Source: Limnobacter alexandrii (GTDB taxonomy: Bacteria > Pseudomonadota > Gammaproteobacteria > Burkholderiales > Burkholderiaceae_B). Taken from it: 64,000 nt of DNA. The notes under the pieces were generated by a model. That model saw only the letters and a list, made by a program, of their open reading frames with translations, was not told where the DNA came from and made no database searches. Within the stretch, counting starts at the first letter, position 1. Each line of letters starts with the position of its first letter. The stretch spans positions 124,001 to 188,000 of the forward strand of contig NZ_SWKN01000008.1 in the NCBI RefSeq assembly GCF_005871185.1. Reading direction: 5' to 3'. Shown here one piece after another: positions 40,311 to 50,141 of this stretch. The position numbers were made by a program, and so were the translations under genes.

Positions 40311-41606
40311 TTACAGTTTAAAAGTGTCTTCCTGGACAATTTGCCAACGGGTGCCAACTTTCATCCAGTATTGTTGTTTGCGAATTTCACCCGACAGCTT
40401 GTCCTCTTGTTTGAAGGACACGAGCATCATGTCTTTGTCGCTGGGGTAGCGCATCACCGTGAGGTCGTCGATGGCAATTTTTCCGAACGACTTGTTGCCA
40501 ATTTGTTGGTTTTTTTGCCATTCGATCAAACCCTGCCCATCAATTTTTACATCGCTTGCATAGTGGTAAATGCCTTTGGAGAAGCCCTTCTCTAGGTCTT
40601 TCTTCCAGGTGTCTACCATGCGCAAGGCGGCTTTGCGGTGGCTTTTCCAAACATCGATTGGTACGAAGTCTAGCCTTTCGCTGATTACAACCTGTGTGCT
40701 GCCAATGTCGACAAATTTTTTCAAGGCGAGCAAGTCTTGGTTCGCCAGCACCACACAGCCATCGCTGGCCTTGGGGGGGCGGCTTACATAATGCTTGGGC
40801 ATGCCATGCAACCAAATGCCATATCCGGTTTTGCCCAAGCGCTTGTCCCACGCGTTTGGATAATCGATGGGCAGGGCGATGGGGCCATAAAAATCGGTCA
40901 GCTTTTCTTTGGGCAGCAACTCCGTAATCGTGTAGACACCAATGGGTGTTCTCTTGTCACCTTCGCGTACTTTCACCGCCCCCATTTTTCCTTGAGACAC
41001 ATAAAAGTCGGTCACCAGGCGGGGTTGCGGAAATGCATTTTCGTACAGGAAAAGCCGTGACCGTGTGGTGTCCACCAAAATCACGTAGCGCTGATCGTCG
41101 TTCAATTCCACCAGTTCAGCAGGCAGCAAGTCGCGTTGTGGGCGGTCTTTCACGGCTTTGAAGCGTGCAATGGCTTCCTCTCGCAGTTCAGTCAGTTCCT
41201 CTTGCTTGCCTTTCGGTACGTTTGGCATGTCCCCGATTTTATTGAGGGGGCGCCCAGCTTTCAGGGACAAAATGTCGCCCTTGAGCATGTGGCCAAGGTA
41301 AAAATTTGGAAATTCACTCAACAAGCGGTCGGTCAATTCAAGCGCTTTGTTCAACTCATGATTGCTAAGCGCCAGGTAAATTTCTTCAACCGCGGTGTCG
41401 ATCACCGGTTGATAGCTGGCCGACTCAAACAACTTGCTGGCCAGTGAACCCTTTTTGGGTTCAGGGTTGCTGTAGGCCGCAAGGTCGAACGATTCCTCGG
41501 CGCCAGATTTCACAAAAGTGGGGGCTGCCGTGAATGCCCAAAACATCAGGGGTGCGGCCAGGCGCAACCCTTTGGACATTCCACGAAGCCTGCTTCTAAA
41601 CCACAT
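40311..41606 (-). CDS. L,D-transpeptidase (YkuD) with C-terminal NTF2-like domain
   Basis: A 431-residue envelope protein. After a hydrophobic N-terminus (about residues 13-30) comes a helical region, then a YkuD catalytic domain with [27 protein letters not shown]267 in WLHGMP and the nucleophile C284 in SDGCVVL. Such enzymes cross-link peptidoglycan or attach lipoproteins to it. The last 110 residues (from about 320) look like an NTF2-like domain, ending [17 protein letters not shown], resembling the end of the adjacent TPR protein. Its ATG directly follows that gene's stop, so they are cotranscribed. Confidence 0.88.
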   Translation of the reverse strand: MWFRSRLRGMSKGLRLAAPLMFWAFTAAPTFVKSGAEESFDLAAYSNPEPKKGSLASKLFESASYQPVIDTAVEEIYLALSNHELNKALELTDRLLSEFPNFYLGHMLKGDILSLKAGRPLNKIGDMPNVPKGKQEELTELREEAIARFKAVKDRPQRDLLPAELVELNDDQRYVILVDTTRSRLFLYENAFPQPRLVTDFYVSQGKMGAVKVREGDKRTPIGVYTITELLPKEKLTDFYGPIALPIDYPNAWDKRLGKTGYGIWLHGMPKHYVSRPPKASDGCVVLANQDLLALKKFVDIGSTQVVISERLDFVPIDVWKSHRKAALRMVDTWKKDLEKGFSKGIYHYASDVKIDGQGLIEWQKNQQIGNKSFGKIAIDDLTVMRYPSDKDMMLVSFKQEDKLSGEIRKQQYWMKVGTRWQIVQEDTFKL

Positions 41607-42707
41607 TTAGCCGCCCACCCTCTCGCTGGTAATTTTCCAGGTACCACCTTCCTGTTTCATGGTCAGGGTCTTGCTGGACACGTTGTTCAGGCGGTTGGAG
41701 AAGTAGCTTTGCTTGAATTTCACCACGGCTTCATTGCCTGTGATGGTGATCAATGGGTTTTCAACCACCACGCGAATGGTCTCTTTGCCAACAATGCGTT
41801 GCTCACGCATTTTTTCCCAGTTGGTGCGGTTCATCTTGCCCGGTGTTTCAAAGTCTTGGCTATAGGCACCCAGGTAACCGGCCATGTCCTGATCAGTCCA
41901 TGCCTTGGCCCAGGCTTCCACGGCTGCCAGCACTTGGCTGTCCATGCCGATGGTGTTGGGTTTTGGTTCAACTGGTTTGCTAGCAGTAATAGCGGGCTCA
42001 GCGGCTGGTGCAGGTTTGCTGGGTGCTACTTCCACGGCAGGTGGGGTTGCGGCAACCACAGGTGGAGTTGGCACCACTGCTGGCGCAGTTTTGGCTGGTG
42101 CTGGCTTGCTGGCTTGTGCTGCCGCAGGTGCAGCGGCCACTGCCACAGTTTCGGGTTTGCCAGCAATCAGGTTGCGCACCAGTGACAGTTTGGTTTGTGC
42201 TGTCGAGTTGCGGCCATCCAGTTGAAGTGCTTTGTCGTAAGACTGGCTTGCCAGCTTGGCGTACACATCACCCAGGTTCTCGTGGGCAGTGGCATAACTG
42301 GGATGGGTGCGAATGGCCATTTCCAGAGATTCACGTGCTTTTTCGTATTCACCACGTCCCGCATACAACACGGCCAGGTTGTTGTAGGGCTCGGGCAACT
42401 CGGGAAAATCTTCAGTCAACTTGGTGAAAACCGTAATGGCTTCAGCAGTTTTGTTGCGCTCAGTAAGGATCAGGCCTTTCAGGAAACGCATTTGGGCGTC
42501 GTTGGGCCTGTTGGCCAGGTAGGCATCTGCGCGGGCCTGTGCCTGTTCAAATTGTCCACTCTGAATCAGCTTAGACACTTCATCCGATTCGTCGGCATAG
42601 CCGGGTGCGCCGGCAAATGCCAGGCCCATGAGAGCGATCAGCAAAGCGTATTTGCTTTTCTTGAATTTGCCACTGATTGACGACGTGATTGTTTTTTTAG
42701 CCTGCAT
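41607..42707 (-). CDS. TPR-repeat protein with C-terminal NTF2-like domain
   Basis: A 366-residue predicted exported protein of unknown function. A signal-like hydrophobic stretch (ALLIALMGLAFAGAPGYA) leads to TPR-type repeats in about residues 45-160 (for example EPYNNLAVLYAGRGEYEKA and AHENLGDVYAKLASQ). A linker of about 80 residues rich in alanine, proline, lysine and valine follows. The C-terminal 110 residues form an NTF2-like fold starting VEAWAKAWTDQDMAGYLGAY. Start codons at 42767 and 42740 are possible; 42707 is preferred from the signal-peptide shape and an AAGG box. It is the first gene of a three-gene minus-strand operon. Confidence 0.82.
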   Translation of the reverse strand: MQAKKTITSSISGKFKKSKYALLIALMGLAFAGAPGYADESDEVSKLIQSGQFEQAQARADAYLANRPNDAQMRFLKGLILTERNKTAEAITVFTKLTEDFPELPEPYNNLAVLYAGRGEYEKARESLEMAIRTHPSYATAHENLGDVYAKLASQSYDKALQLDGRNSTAQTKLSLVRNLIAGKPETVAVAAAPAAAQASKPAPAKTAPAVVPTPPVVAATPPAVEVAPSKPAPAAEPAITASKPVEPKPNTIGMDSQVLAAVEAWAKAWTDQDMAGYLGAYSQDFETPGKMNRTNWEKMREQRIVGKETIRVVVENPLITITGNEAVVKFKQSYFSNRLNNVSSKTLTMKQEGGTWKITSERVGG

Positions 42708-42790
42708 TCGGTTGCGCCTTTGCGGGGTTACCCGTTTCATCTGATTGGTAGGGAAAAACTCGATCATGCGTAATGATATACTCGACCGCT

Positions 42791-42796
42791 ATTGTA
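42791..42796 (-). promoter_or_regulatory. Possible -10 box of the TPR-transpeptidase operon
   Basis: TACAAT on the minus strand lies in the 190-base spacer divergent from cysS. No convincing -35 box was found. Confidence 0.3.
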
Positions 42797-42898
42797 GCAA
42801 GCCCCAGAGCGGGTTGGCTTCTGAGCTGGGTTTCCTGAAGGTTCCAGTGTCAGATTGTACCGTTTTGGCCGGCTGGGTCCGCTTTTTTTCTGAGTCCA

Positions 42899-44305
42899 AT
42901 GAAATCGTCTCTTCAAATTTACAATTCAATTCTAAGGAAAAAGCAGGCTTTTTCACCGCTTGATCCACAGAACGTTCGAATGTACGTGTGTGGCATGACA
43001 GTCTATGACTTCTGCCACCTGGGTCATGCCCGGGTCATGGTGGTGTTTGATCTGCTCAAGCGCTGGTTGCGTGCTTCGGGCTATCCGGTCACTTATGTGC
43101 GCAATATCACTGACATTGATGACAAAATTATTCGCCGCGCTGTTGAGAACGGGGAAAGCATCCGTTCGTTGACCGACCGGTTTATCGCAGCCATGCACGA
43201 AGATGCCGATGCCTTGGGCATTGAGCGGCCCGACCACGAGCCCCGTGCTACGGAGTATGTGGCAGAAATGCAGGACATGATCCACACCCTGATGAACAAA
43301 AGGCTCGCTTACCGGGATGATTCGGGCGATGTGAACTTTGCAGTGCGTTCGTTTCCGGAGTACGGGCGCTTGTCGGGCAAAAGCCTGGATGAATTACGTG
43401 CTGGTGAACGGGTGGGCGTGTCTGGCAGCAAGAATGACCCGCTCGATTTTGTGTTGTGGAAAAGTGCGAAGGCTGAAGAACCCGAAGACGCCAAGTGGGA
43501 GTCTGATTTTGGTGTGGGGCGCCCGGGCTGGCACATTGAGTGTTCGGCGATGAGTTGCAAGTTGCTGGGCAATACGTTTGATATTCACGGCGGGGGAGCA
43601 GACCTGCAATTCCCACACCATGAAAATGAAATTGCCCAAAGCGTGGGGGCCACCGGCGAAAGTTTTGCCCAGTACTGGATGCACAATGGTTTTGTACGCG
43701 TGGAGACCAATGGGCAGTCCGAGAAAATGTCGAAATCGCTGAATAACTTTTTCACGATTCGGGATATTTTGAAAGTCTACGATGCCGAGGTGGTGCGGTT
43801 TTTTATTCTTCGCGCACAGTATCGCAGTCAACTCACGTATTCCGAAGGCCATGTTCAGGATGCGAAGGCAGCCTTGGGCCGTTTGTACACAGCTGTGGGC
43901 GATGTGCAGGCCGCAGCGACCATCGACTGGAGCCAAGACTATGAAGCCCGTTTCGCTGAAGCGATGAACGACGACATGAACACGCCGATTGCGGTTTCTG
44001 TGTTGTTTGAAATGGCCAACGAAGTGAACCGCAGCGCCGATCAGACACTGGCCGCGCGCTTGAAAGCCTTGGCACAGGTGTTAGGCTTGTTGGGTCGAAC
44101 CGCCGAGGCTTTCCAGAAAGCGGAAGTGGGGGAGCAGGCAGGTTCGCTTGACGAGGCCGCGATTCAAGCCTTGATTGACGCCCGCACCCAGGCCAAAGCC
44201 GATCGGGATTTCTCGAAGGCTGACGCAATACGCCAGCAGTTGCTTGACATGGGCGTGGTGTTGGAAGACAAACGGGGCGGTGCCACTGAATGGCGGCGAG
44301 CCTGA
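42899..44305 (+). CDS. cysS: Cysteine--tRNA ligase
   Basis: Class I cysteinyl-tRNA synthetase, 468 residues. Zinc ligands are C31, C215, H240 and E244, in [27 protein letters not shown] and HHENE, with the same spacing as in E. coli. HLGH at residues 40-43 is the HIGH motif and KMSKS lies at 276-280. The ATG at 42899 gives the usual beginning; no strong ribosome-binding box is evident. It opens the plus-strand order cysS-alkA-accA-tilS, which is conserved in Burkholderiales. The next gene starts inside its last 16 bases. Confidence 0.97.
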   Translation: MKSSLQIYNSILRKKQAFSPLDPQNVRMYVCGMTVYDFCHLGHARVMVVFDLLKRWLRASGYPVTYVRNITDIDDKIIRRAVENGESIRSLTDRFIAAMHEDADALGIERPDHEPRATEYVAEMQDMIHTLMNKRLAYRDDSGDVNFAVRSFPEYGRLSGKSLDELRAGERVGVSGSKNDPLDFVLWKSAKAEEPEDAKWESDFGVGRPGWHIECSAMSCKLLGNTFDIHGGGADLQFPHHENEIAQSVGATGESFAQYWMHNGFVRVETNGQSEKMSKSLNNFFTIRDILKVYDAEVVRFFILRAQYRSQLTYSEGHVQDAKAALGRLYTAVGDVQAAATIDWSQDYEARFAEAMNDDMNTPIAVSVLFEMANEVNRSADQTLAARLKALAQVLGLLGRTAEAFQKAEVGEQAGSLDEAAIQALIDARTQAKADRDFSKADAIRQQLLDMGVVLEDKRGGATEWRRA

Positions 44306-44943
44306 GGCTGAACCTGGATCCCCATGCGCCTGCCTACTGGCAGGAAGCGTGCGAGGCTTTGGCTTCGCAAAGCCCGGTGTGGGCCAATTTGCTTGCCCGC
44401 CACCCGGACCGGGCCTTGCGTTCTCGCGGGGCACCCTATGAAACCATGTTGCGCTCGCTGGTGGGGCAGCAAATTTCGGTCAAGGCAGCGGATGCAGTGT
44501 GGGCCAGGGTGGTCGATGCCTTGAACGGGCAAATCAACAGTCAGGCCTTGCTCGCTCTAAGTGATGACACATTGAAAGCCACCGGCCTTTCTCGCCAGAA
44601 AATTGCGTATTCCCGTGCCTTAAGCGAATTTGAACAGCAAGGCCGCCTTGAACTGGCACTGCTGGACGGCATGGACGACGAAGCCTGCACACGCCACCTG
44701 TGTGAAATCAAGGGCGTGGGGCGTTGGACGGCGCAGATGTTTTTGATGTTTTGTTTGCGCAGGCCTGATGTGTGGCCTGTGGATGACATTGGTGTGCAGC
44801 GCGGTATCTCGCGCCAATTTTTCGAAGGCGAACCCATCGGACCGAAAGAAGCACTACAATTCGGGGAAAAATTAAAACCTTGGCGAACTGTGGCAGCGTG
44901 GTATTTGTGGCGCAGCCTGGACCCAGCCGTGGTGGACTATTAA
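44290..44943 (+). CDS. DNA-3-methyladenine glycosylase (AlkA-type HhH-GPD)
   Basis: A 217-residue base-excision glycosylase of the HhH-GPD superfamily. The helix-hairpin-helix is [14 protein letters not shown], and the catalytic aspartate follows in [11 protein letters not shown]. The N-terminal beta domain of E. coli AlkA is missing, as in the short AlkA group. It should remove alkylated purines. The gene overlaps cysS by 16 bases and ends nine bases before accA. A neighbouring accA and tilS order is also known in Ralstonia and Burkholderia. Confidence 0.9.
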   Translation: MAASLRLNLDPHAPAYWQEACEALASQSPVWANLLARHPDRALRSRGAPYETMLRSLVGQQISVKAADAVWARVVDALNGQINSQALLALSDDTLKATGLSRQKIAYSRALSEFEQQGRLELALLDGMDDEACTRHLCEIKGVGRWTAQMFLMFCLRRPDVWPVDDIGVQRGISRQFFEGEPIGPKEALQFGEKLKPWRTVAAWYLWRSLDPAVVDY

Positions 44944-44952
44944 GAGAACCTC

Positions 44953-45915
44953 ATGAAGCAAACATTTCTAGATTTCGAAGCGCCCATTGCCGAATTGAAA
45001 GGCAAAATCGAGGAGCTGCGCCTGGTTCAAGATGGCTCGGCTGTTGATTTGTCAGAAGAAATTCGACGCCTGGAAGGCAAAAGCGATGTGTTGACCAAAG
45101 AGCTGTACAGCAAGCTGACCCCCTGGCAAGTTTCGCAGGTGGCGCGTCACCCACAGCGCCCCTACACCCTGGATTACATAGCCCACGCATTCACCGATTT
45201 CCACGAGTTGCATGGCGACAGGCACTTTGCCGACGACCCTTCAATTGTGGGCGGGCTGGCTCGCCTCGATGGTGAAAGCGTGATGGTGATTGGTCACCAA
45301 AAGGGTCGCGATGTGAAAGAGCGCACCTTGCGCAACTTCGGCATGCCACGGCCGGAAGGCTACCGCAAAGCCCTGCGTTTGATGAAAACTGCTGAGAAGT
45401 TCGGTATTCCCATCGTGACCCTGGTGGACACCCCGGGGGCCTACCCCGGCATTGACGCCGAAGAACGTGGGCAATCCGAGGCGATTGGTCGCAATTTGAT
45501 CGAGATGGCGCAAATTCAGGTGCCCATTGTGAGCGCAATTATTGGTGAGGGTGGCTCAGGTGGTGCTTTGGCCCTGGCTGTGGCCGACCATGTGATCATG
45601 ATGGAAAATGCCACTTACTCTGTTATTTCTCCTGAGGGTTGTGCCTCCATTTTGTGGCGCAGCGCGGAGAGGGCCTCGGACGCCGCCGAGGCCTTGGGCA
45701 TTACCGCCAAACGCCTGCGAGATTTGGGCCTGATTCAGGAAATCGTCAAAGAGAGTTTCGGTGGAGCACACCGCGACCACGCGCAAACTGCCAGTAATTT
45801 GAAAACAGCCATCAAGGCTGCCTTGAACATGCTGGTGACCTACAAGCCCAAAACTTTGTTGGATGCTCGCCATGACCGTTTGATGAGCTACGGCCACTTC
45901 AAGGTGAGCAAGTAA
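44953..45915 (+). CDS. accA: Acetyl-CoA carboxylase carboxyltransferase subunit alpha
   Basis: AccA (320 residues) is half of the carboxyltransferase that makes malonyl-CoA for fatty-acid synthesis; it acts as an alpha2-beta2 complex with AccD. The helical N-terminus has [18 protein letters not shown], and the crotonase-like core carries [36 protein letters not shown] and [16 protein letters not shown]. Normal length and an intact sequence. tilS begins at the base after its stop. Confidence 0.97.
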   Translation: MKQTFLDFEAPIAELKGKIEELRLVQDGSAVDLSEEIRRLEGKSDVLTKELYSKLTPWQVSQVARHPQRPYTLDYIAHAFTDFHELHGDRHFADDPSIVGGLARLDGESVMVIGHQKGRDVKERTLRNFGMPRPEGYRKALRLMKTAEKFGIPIVTLVDTPGAYPGIDAEERGQSEAIGRNLIEMAQIQVPIVSAIIGEGGSGGALALAVADHVIMMENATYSVISPEGCASILWRSAERASDAAEALGITAKRLRDLGLIQEIVKESFGGAHRDHAQTASNLKTAIKAALNMLVTYKPKTLLDARHDRLMSYGHFKVSK

Positions 45916-46902
45916 TTGAAACAGTCGCTTGAAGCCTTTTTAAGCGACTTCAAGCGCCACGCCCCGGCCCCGGCCAATTTCGTGGTGGCTTACTCTGGCG
46001 GGGTCGATTCAACGGTGTTGCTCCATGCTATGCATACAATGGGCTTGCCGCTGCATGCGGTGCATGTGAATCATCAAATTCAGGCGCAGGCCAATGCCTG
46101 GGAAACGCACTGCAAAAACCAATGCGAACAGTGGGGTGTGCCGTTCACCGCTTTGCGGGTTGATGTGGAGCCCGGTGATCTCGGCCTTGAAGGCCAGGCC
46201 CGTGTGGTGCGCTACCGTGCCATTTTCAACTGGATGAAGGCCAATCAACACCATGTTTTGCTGTGTGCCCACCACCGGGATGATCAACTTGAAACCGTGT
46301 TGCTGCAATTGCTGCGCGGCTCTGGCTTGCGGGGTGTGGGCGGCATGCGCGCAATTGGCCAGGTGGGTGTAGACCGCCACCTGCACCCCGAGCTTCTGTT
46401 GTGCCGCCCTTTGCTCAACTGCAGCAAGGCCAGCCTGCTGGAGTATGCGCAAGTGAATCGCTTGCCGCACATTGAAGACCCCAGCAATGATGACACCACG
46501 CTGCGCCGCAACTGGGTGCGCCATGAACTATTGCCCAGTCTGGAAGAACACTTTCCTCAAAGCCCGAAGGCCTTGCTGCAACTGGCTGAATTTTTTCAGG
46601 CACACTATTCAGAAGAGGATTCAAACACAGAGGCGAATGCACCGGAGGTAATTCGTTCCACAGGTGCCCTGCATTTGCTTGCGTGGCGAGAACTCGACGA
46701 AACGACCCAGTTAAATACCCTTCGGCATTGGTTGCTGGGGCAGGGCGTGCGTTGTGGCAAACTGAAATTGATCGAGTTGGCCCGCCAATTGCGCATTAAC
46801 AAAGGTGGAATTCGCGAGGTTAAAAAAGGCTGGCAGGTGAAGGTAAGCCGACAACAGGCGCACTTGCTGCGCGCTGAACCAGAGGACAAAGCGTTTGAAT
46901 AA
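45916..46902 (+). CDS. tilS: tRNA(Ile)-lysidine synthetase
   Basis: TilS (328 residues) makes lysidine at tRNA(Ile2) position 34 so that AUA is read. The PP-loop AYSGGVDSTVLLHAM is near residue 24, and HVNHQIQ, HHRDDQLETVLLQLLRGSGLRG and the arginine-rich RRNWVRHELLP follow. The C-terminal half is shorter than in E. coli. The start is TTG directly after the accA stop, with AAGGTGAG upstream. The next gene begins eight bases before its end. In Burkholderia and Ralstonia tilS is usually followed by lysC; here it is not. Confidence 0.92.
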   Translation: MKQSLEAFLSDFKRHAPAPANFVVAYSGGVDSTVLLHAMHTMGLPLHAVHVNHQIQAQANAWETHCKNQCEQWGVPFTALRVDVEPGDLGLEGQARVVRYRAIFNWMKANQHHVLLCAHHRDDQLETVLLQLLRGSGLRGVGGMRAIGQVGVDRHLHPELLLCRPLLNCSKASLLEYAQVNRLPHIEDPSNDDTTLRRNWVRHELLPSLEEHFPQSPKALLQLAEFFQAHYSEEDSNTEANAPEVIRSTGALHLLAWRELDETTQLNTLRHWLLGQGVRCGKLKLIELARQLRINKGGIREVKKGWQVKVSRQQAHLLRAEPEDKAFE

Positions 46903-47833
46903 CGATGAATTGAACAACAGCATTTGCAAGATTGACCCGGAAACAGTCGCCCAATGGCTGGAAAGTACCGGCAATTACAAAGTGCTGCGCCGCATTCAAA
47001 TGCGTGATGGTTTTGGTGGGCAAATCAACAGCCCAGTGAAGGTGCTGGTGGTCGACACCGAAACCACAGGCCTTGATTTTGCGACATGTGAAGTGATTGA
47101 GGTGGGGGCGGTTCTGATCGAGGTCGATCAGGACACCGGAGAAATTGGCGCGGTGTTGGGCAGCTATGGCGGGCTTGAGGAGCCCAAGGTACCGATCACT
47201 CCAGAGAATTCAGCCATTCATGGCATTAGCAACGAGATGGTCAAAGGTCGGCGGTTTGATGAAGCCGCCTTGAAAGCCCTGTGCGCGGAAGCTGCCTTGT
47301 TTGTGGCTCACAATGCGGCCTTTGACAAGCCTTTCATGCTTCGCCGTTTCCCTTGGCTTGAACAATCGATTTGGGCCTGTACGTTTCGGGAGTTGCCCTG
47401 GACCCAGGAGAATTATTCAGGTCGCAAACTGGAATATTTGTTGTCCGATTGTGGCTACTTTCACGGCGCGCACCGCGCGGTGGAGGATTGCAATGCCTTG
47501 ATTCATGTCTTGGCCGAGCCCTTGAAAACATCGCAGCGCATGCCGTTTCAGGTGTTGTTCGACAGTGCCAATGAGTCGATTTATCAAATTGCTGCCCTGA
47601 AAGCACCATTCGAGAAGAAAGATTTTTTGAAGTCCAAAGGTTTTCGCTGGAATGCGGATGACCGTGTTTGGGAATTCGAGGCGGTGGGTTTTTCCGAGGG
47701 CAAAGAGGTCATTGAATGGCTGCGCGAGCAGGTGTACTGCACCACTGGCAAGATCATGCTGGGCTTTCGCATTCAGGCTGGTGTTGATCGTTACTCTGGC
47801 ACCACGCTGAAGCAACAGTTCAAAGAGGTGTAA
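46895..47833 (+). CDS. DEDDh 3'-5' exonuclease with C-terminal DUF5710-like domain
   Basis: A 312-residue protein with a DEDDh exonuclease core, like the epsilon subunit of DNA polymerase III. The acidic residues are D54 and E56 in VDTETTGL, D144 in AHNAAFDKPF, and H193 with D198 in HRAVED. About 90 residues follow the core. They contain APFEKKDFLKSKGFRWNADD (residues 237-256), similar to the short DUF5710-like motif seen in phage and plasmid proteins. The start is TTG, with GAGGA seven bases upstream, inside the end of tilS. The helicase gene follows after three bases, so the two are probably coexpressed and act together on nucleic acid. Confidence 0.8.
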   Translation: MNNDELNNSICKIDPETVAQWLESTGNYKVLRRIQMRDGFGGQINSPVKVLVVDTETTGLDFATCEVIEVGAVLIEVDQDTGEIGAVLGSYGGLEEPKVPITPENSAIHGISNEMVKGRRFDEAALKALCAEAALFVAHNAAFDKPFMLRRFPWLEQSIWACTFRELPWTQENYSGRKLEYLLSDCGYFHGAHRAVEDCNALIHVLAEPLKTSQRMPFQVLFDSANESIYQIAALKAPFEKKDFLKSKGFRWNADDRVWEFEAVGFSEGKEVIEWLREQVYCTTGKIMLGFRIQAGVDRYSGTTLKQQFKEV

Positions 47834-47836
47834 GGC

Positions 47837-49516
47837 GTGCCAGCCAAGGTTTATCCCTCTGACACCAGCGAGCTTGCCCTAGACGGCGCACAGGCCCGCG
47901 AGCGGGATGTGTTGTTGCAGTTGCAAGCACAGTTGCCCGACAGCTACACCATTTATCACGGCATTCATTGGTCTCGTATCGAGCATGGGTTAACTGTTAC
48001 CGGGCGAATTCAATTTTTGGTGCTGGGTCCCAGTGGCATCGTTTACAGCATTTTGATGAAAACCGGCTTGATGAAAGTGGATCAAGGCCGTGTGCTCAAA
48101 CAATTGGGCGAGCAGCGCCAAGACGTGTTCAATGCCTTGGCTGAACAGGGTACTTTGCTGAATCAAAAATTCAGGCAGCAACACCAAGGCACTTTGCGGG
48201 TAGAGCCAATTTTTTACTGTCCCGATTTCACAGTGCCGGACCCGGGCGGGCTTACAGTCAATGCTGAGCGGGTGGTGGATGCCCGTCACAAAGACGAACT
48301 GGCTGCCTTGATACAAACCATCGACATCACCGCCGACCTGTTTAGCAGCAACTCCAATCCCAAAGCAATTCATTCCTTCCTGTGCAACGAGCTGAATTTG
48401 GTTCCTGAGGTGGGTGCATTGTCGCAAGCTGCTGAAACCTTGGTGACGCGCCTGTCGCATGGTTTGGAGCAGTGGGTTTCAAGGCTCAGTTTCGAGCCTT
48501 TTCGCTTGCGAGTTACCGGCACCGCAGGCAGCGGTAAGTCGCAATTGGCTTTCAGTGAATTGCAACGCAACCATGCCTTGAAAGCGCGAACCTTGTATGT
48601 GTGTTACAACCGTCCACTTTCTTCGCACATGGCGCAGCAGGTGCGTGAAGCAGGTTTGATGGGCGCTGTGGTATTTAACTTTCATGCACTGTGCGACCGC
48701 ATGCTGCGAGATGCAGGGCAGGAAGTGGACTATGCATCGCCAGGGGTATTTGGCCGACTGGCCGAACAAGTATTGGCAACGCCCTTGGACAAACGCTGGG
48801 TGTTTGATTCCATTGTGGTGGATGAAGGCCAGGACTTTGACCAAAGCTGGTTGCCTGTGCTTCAGCGTTGCGCCCATTCCGGTACACGCTGGCTGTGGCT
48901 GGAAGACCCCATTCAAAACCTGTACGCCAAACCGGTGGTCAGTTTACCGGCCTGGGTCAGCTTGCACACGCCCATGAATTATCGAAACCCCAAGCGCGTA
49001 GTACAGGCCTTGCAGCTGGTTCAACGTGAATTCAAGTTTGAATTGCCGTTACCATTGGACATTGAGGCTGCTTGCCCCCTGGAAGGTTTGCCACTTGAGT
49101 TTTTCGAGTACGACAGCGATGAATCTTTGTTGAGCCAAACCGCCAAAGCAATTACTGCATGTTTGCGGCATGGTTTTACGCGCGACAAAATTGCAGTGCT
49201 CAGCATGCGCGGTCATGAAAAATCGAAGGTACTGGCGCAAGCCAGTTTGGGGCCTCACAGCCTGAGGCACTTCACAGGCCGATATGATGACAATGGCAGC
49301 CAGGTTTTCACCGAGGGCAATGTGCATGCAGAATCAGTTTACCGATTCAAAGGCCAGGCCGCACAGGCAGTGGTGGTGACCGAGTTGGCTTTTGTGGAGT
49401 TTGATGAAGCGGACTTCCGGAAACTGTTCGTGGCCATGACCCGAGCCAAGTTGCTGCTGGTTCTGGTTGGACATTCGGACACCCTGCAGCGCTTGCGCAG
49501 GGCTGTATTTGGCTGA
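47837..49516 (+). CDS. Superfamily 1 helicase with degenerate NERD-like N-terminus
   Basis: A 559-residue UvrD/Rep-type helicase. Walker A is GTAGSGKS (228-235), the Walker B motif is VVDEGQDF (327-334), and the C-terminal motif region has VYRFKGQAAQAVVV and FVAMTRAK (531-538). Residues 14-90 resemble the NERD nuclease fold: GRIQFLVLGPSGIVY and the later lysine K75 align with GEIDFVVLGPGGVFVIEVK-type sequences, but the two acidic residues expected are replaced (Q59 for D, L73 for E), so nuclease activity is not predicted. The start is GTG, with AGGTG upstream. It is the last gene of the cysS operon and absent from the common gene order. The substrate is unknown. Confidence 0.8.
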   Translation: MPAKVYPSDTSELALDGAQARERDVLLQLQAQLPDSYTIYHGIHWSRIEHGLTVTGRIQFLVLGPSGIVYSILMKTGLMKVDQGRVLKQLGEQRQDVFNALAEQGTLLNQKFRQQHQGTLRVEPIFYCPDFTVPDPGGLTVNAERVVDARHKDELAALIQTIDITADLFSSNSNPKAIHSFLCNELNLVPEVGALSQAAETLVTRLSHGLEQWVSRLSFEPFRLRVTGTAGSGKSQLAFSELQRNHALKARTLYVCYNRPLSSHMAQQVREAGLMGAVVFNFHALCDRMLRDAGQEVDYASPGVFGRLAEQVLATPLDKRWVFDSIVVDEGQDFDQSWLPVLQRCAHSGTRWLWLEDPIQNLYAKPVVSLPAWVSLHTPMNYRNPKRVVQALQLVQREFKFELPLPLDIEAACPLEGLPLEFFEYDSDESLLSQTAKAITACLRHGFTRDKIAVLSMRGHEKSKVLAQASLGPHSLRHFTGRYDDNGSQVFTEGNVHAESVYRFKGQAAQAVVVTELAFVEFDEADFRKLFVAMTRAKLLLVLVGHSDTLQRLRRAVFG

Positions 49517-49518
49517 CA

Positions 49519-50013
49519 CTATTGCTGAATTTGCCAGGCCCCTTTGCTGGGGGAGCAGGCTTCACCGCGGAATTTGGTTTTTTCACCGTTCACAATCGTG
49601 ACACCCAAGTATGTTCGACAAGTATCCGACTTGGCACCAGGCGACAAATACACACCCACACCGTTCACCGGGTTCAACCAGCGCACTGCTTGCCCTGAGG
49701 GCACCAATTCCATGGTGTGGCCAAAACAATGGGAGTCGACCGCGAAGGCATCCACCAACTGGGTTTCCGTAAAAATCACCTTGAAAGCATCGTTGGATTC
49801 GACGTAAGCCATTTGCTCTGTCAGAGTTCCTTTTAATGCTTCGCTTTGAACCAGCCTGGCTTCGCATTGGCCGCGCAACACGCCAAAGTCATTGTTCCAG
49901 CCCTTGCCTGTGTAACCGATGAAATTTTTTGCATGGGCAGCGTGGAAAGGCAGTGCCATGGTGAGCGCAAGCATGCAAAGAACAATGTTAGAGCGTACTT
50001 TGGCTATGGGCAT
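49519..50013 (-). CDS. Exported protein with surface-antigen-like C-terminus
   Basis: A 164-residue predicted secreted protein. The signal peptide ends in FHAAHA (cleavage after residue 28). The C-terminal 60 residues (VRWLNPVNGVGVYLSPG to GEACSPSKGAWQIQQ) resemble the RT0821/Lpp0805 or 17-kDa surface-antigen domain, with its tryptophan-asparagine-proline start and paired cysteines. This is a weak resemblance. The middle has several cysteines (RGQCEARL, DSHCFGHT). The ATG at 50013 was chosen because it begins a normal signal peptide; an ATG at 50046 is possible. The helicase gene is convergent, three bases away. Confidence 0.6.
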   Translation of the reverse strand: MPIAKVRSNIVLCMLALTMALPFHAAHAKNFIGYTGKGWNNDFGVLRGQCEARLVQSEALKGTLTEQMAYVESNDAFKVIFTETQLVDAFAVDSHCFGHTMELVPSGQAVRWLNPVNGVGVYLSPGAKSDTCRTYLGVTIVNGEKTKFRGEACSPSKGAWQIQQ

Positions 50014-50141
50014 GGAAGAATACTTAACAGGGCAGCCTGATGACATTGATAAAAACGGCGTGTACGAGAAATTCGTTGACGCAAAGAGTGTATCTTTTTC
50101 TGTGTAAAAAAACATAAGACAGCACCCGGAGACCGCACAAA

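Noticed and set aside
46895-49516. Calling the exonuclease-helicase pair an established antiphage system
   Set aside because: I see no match to the gene content of a named system; helicase plus exonuclease alone is not diagnostic.
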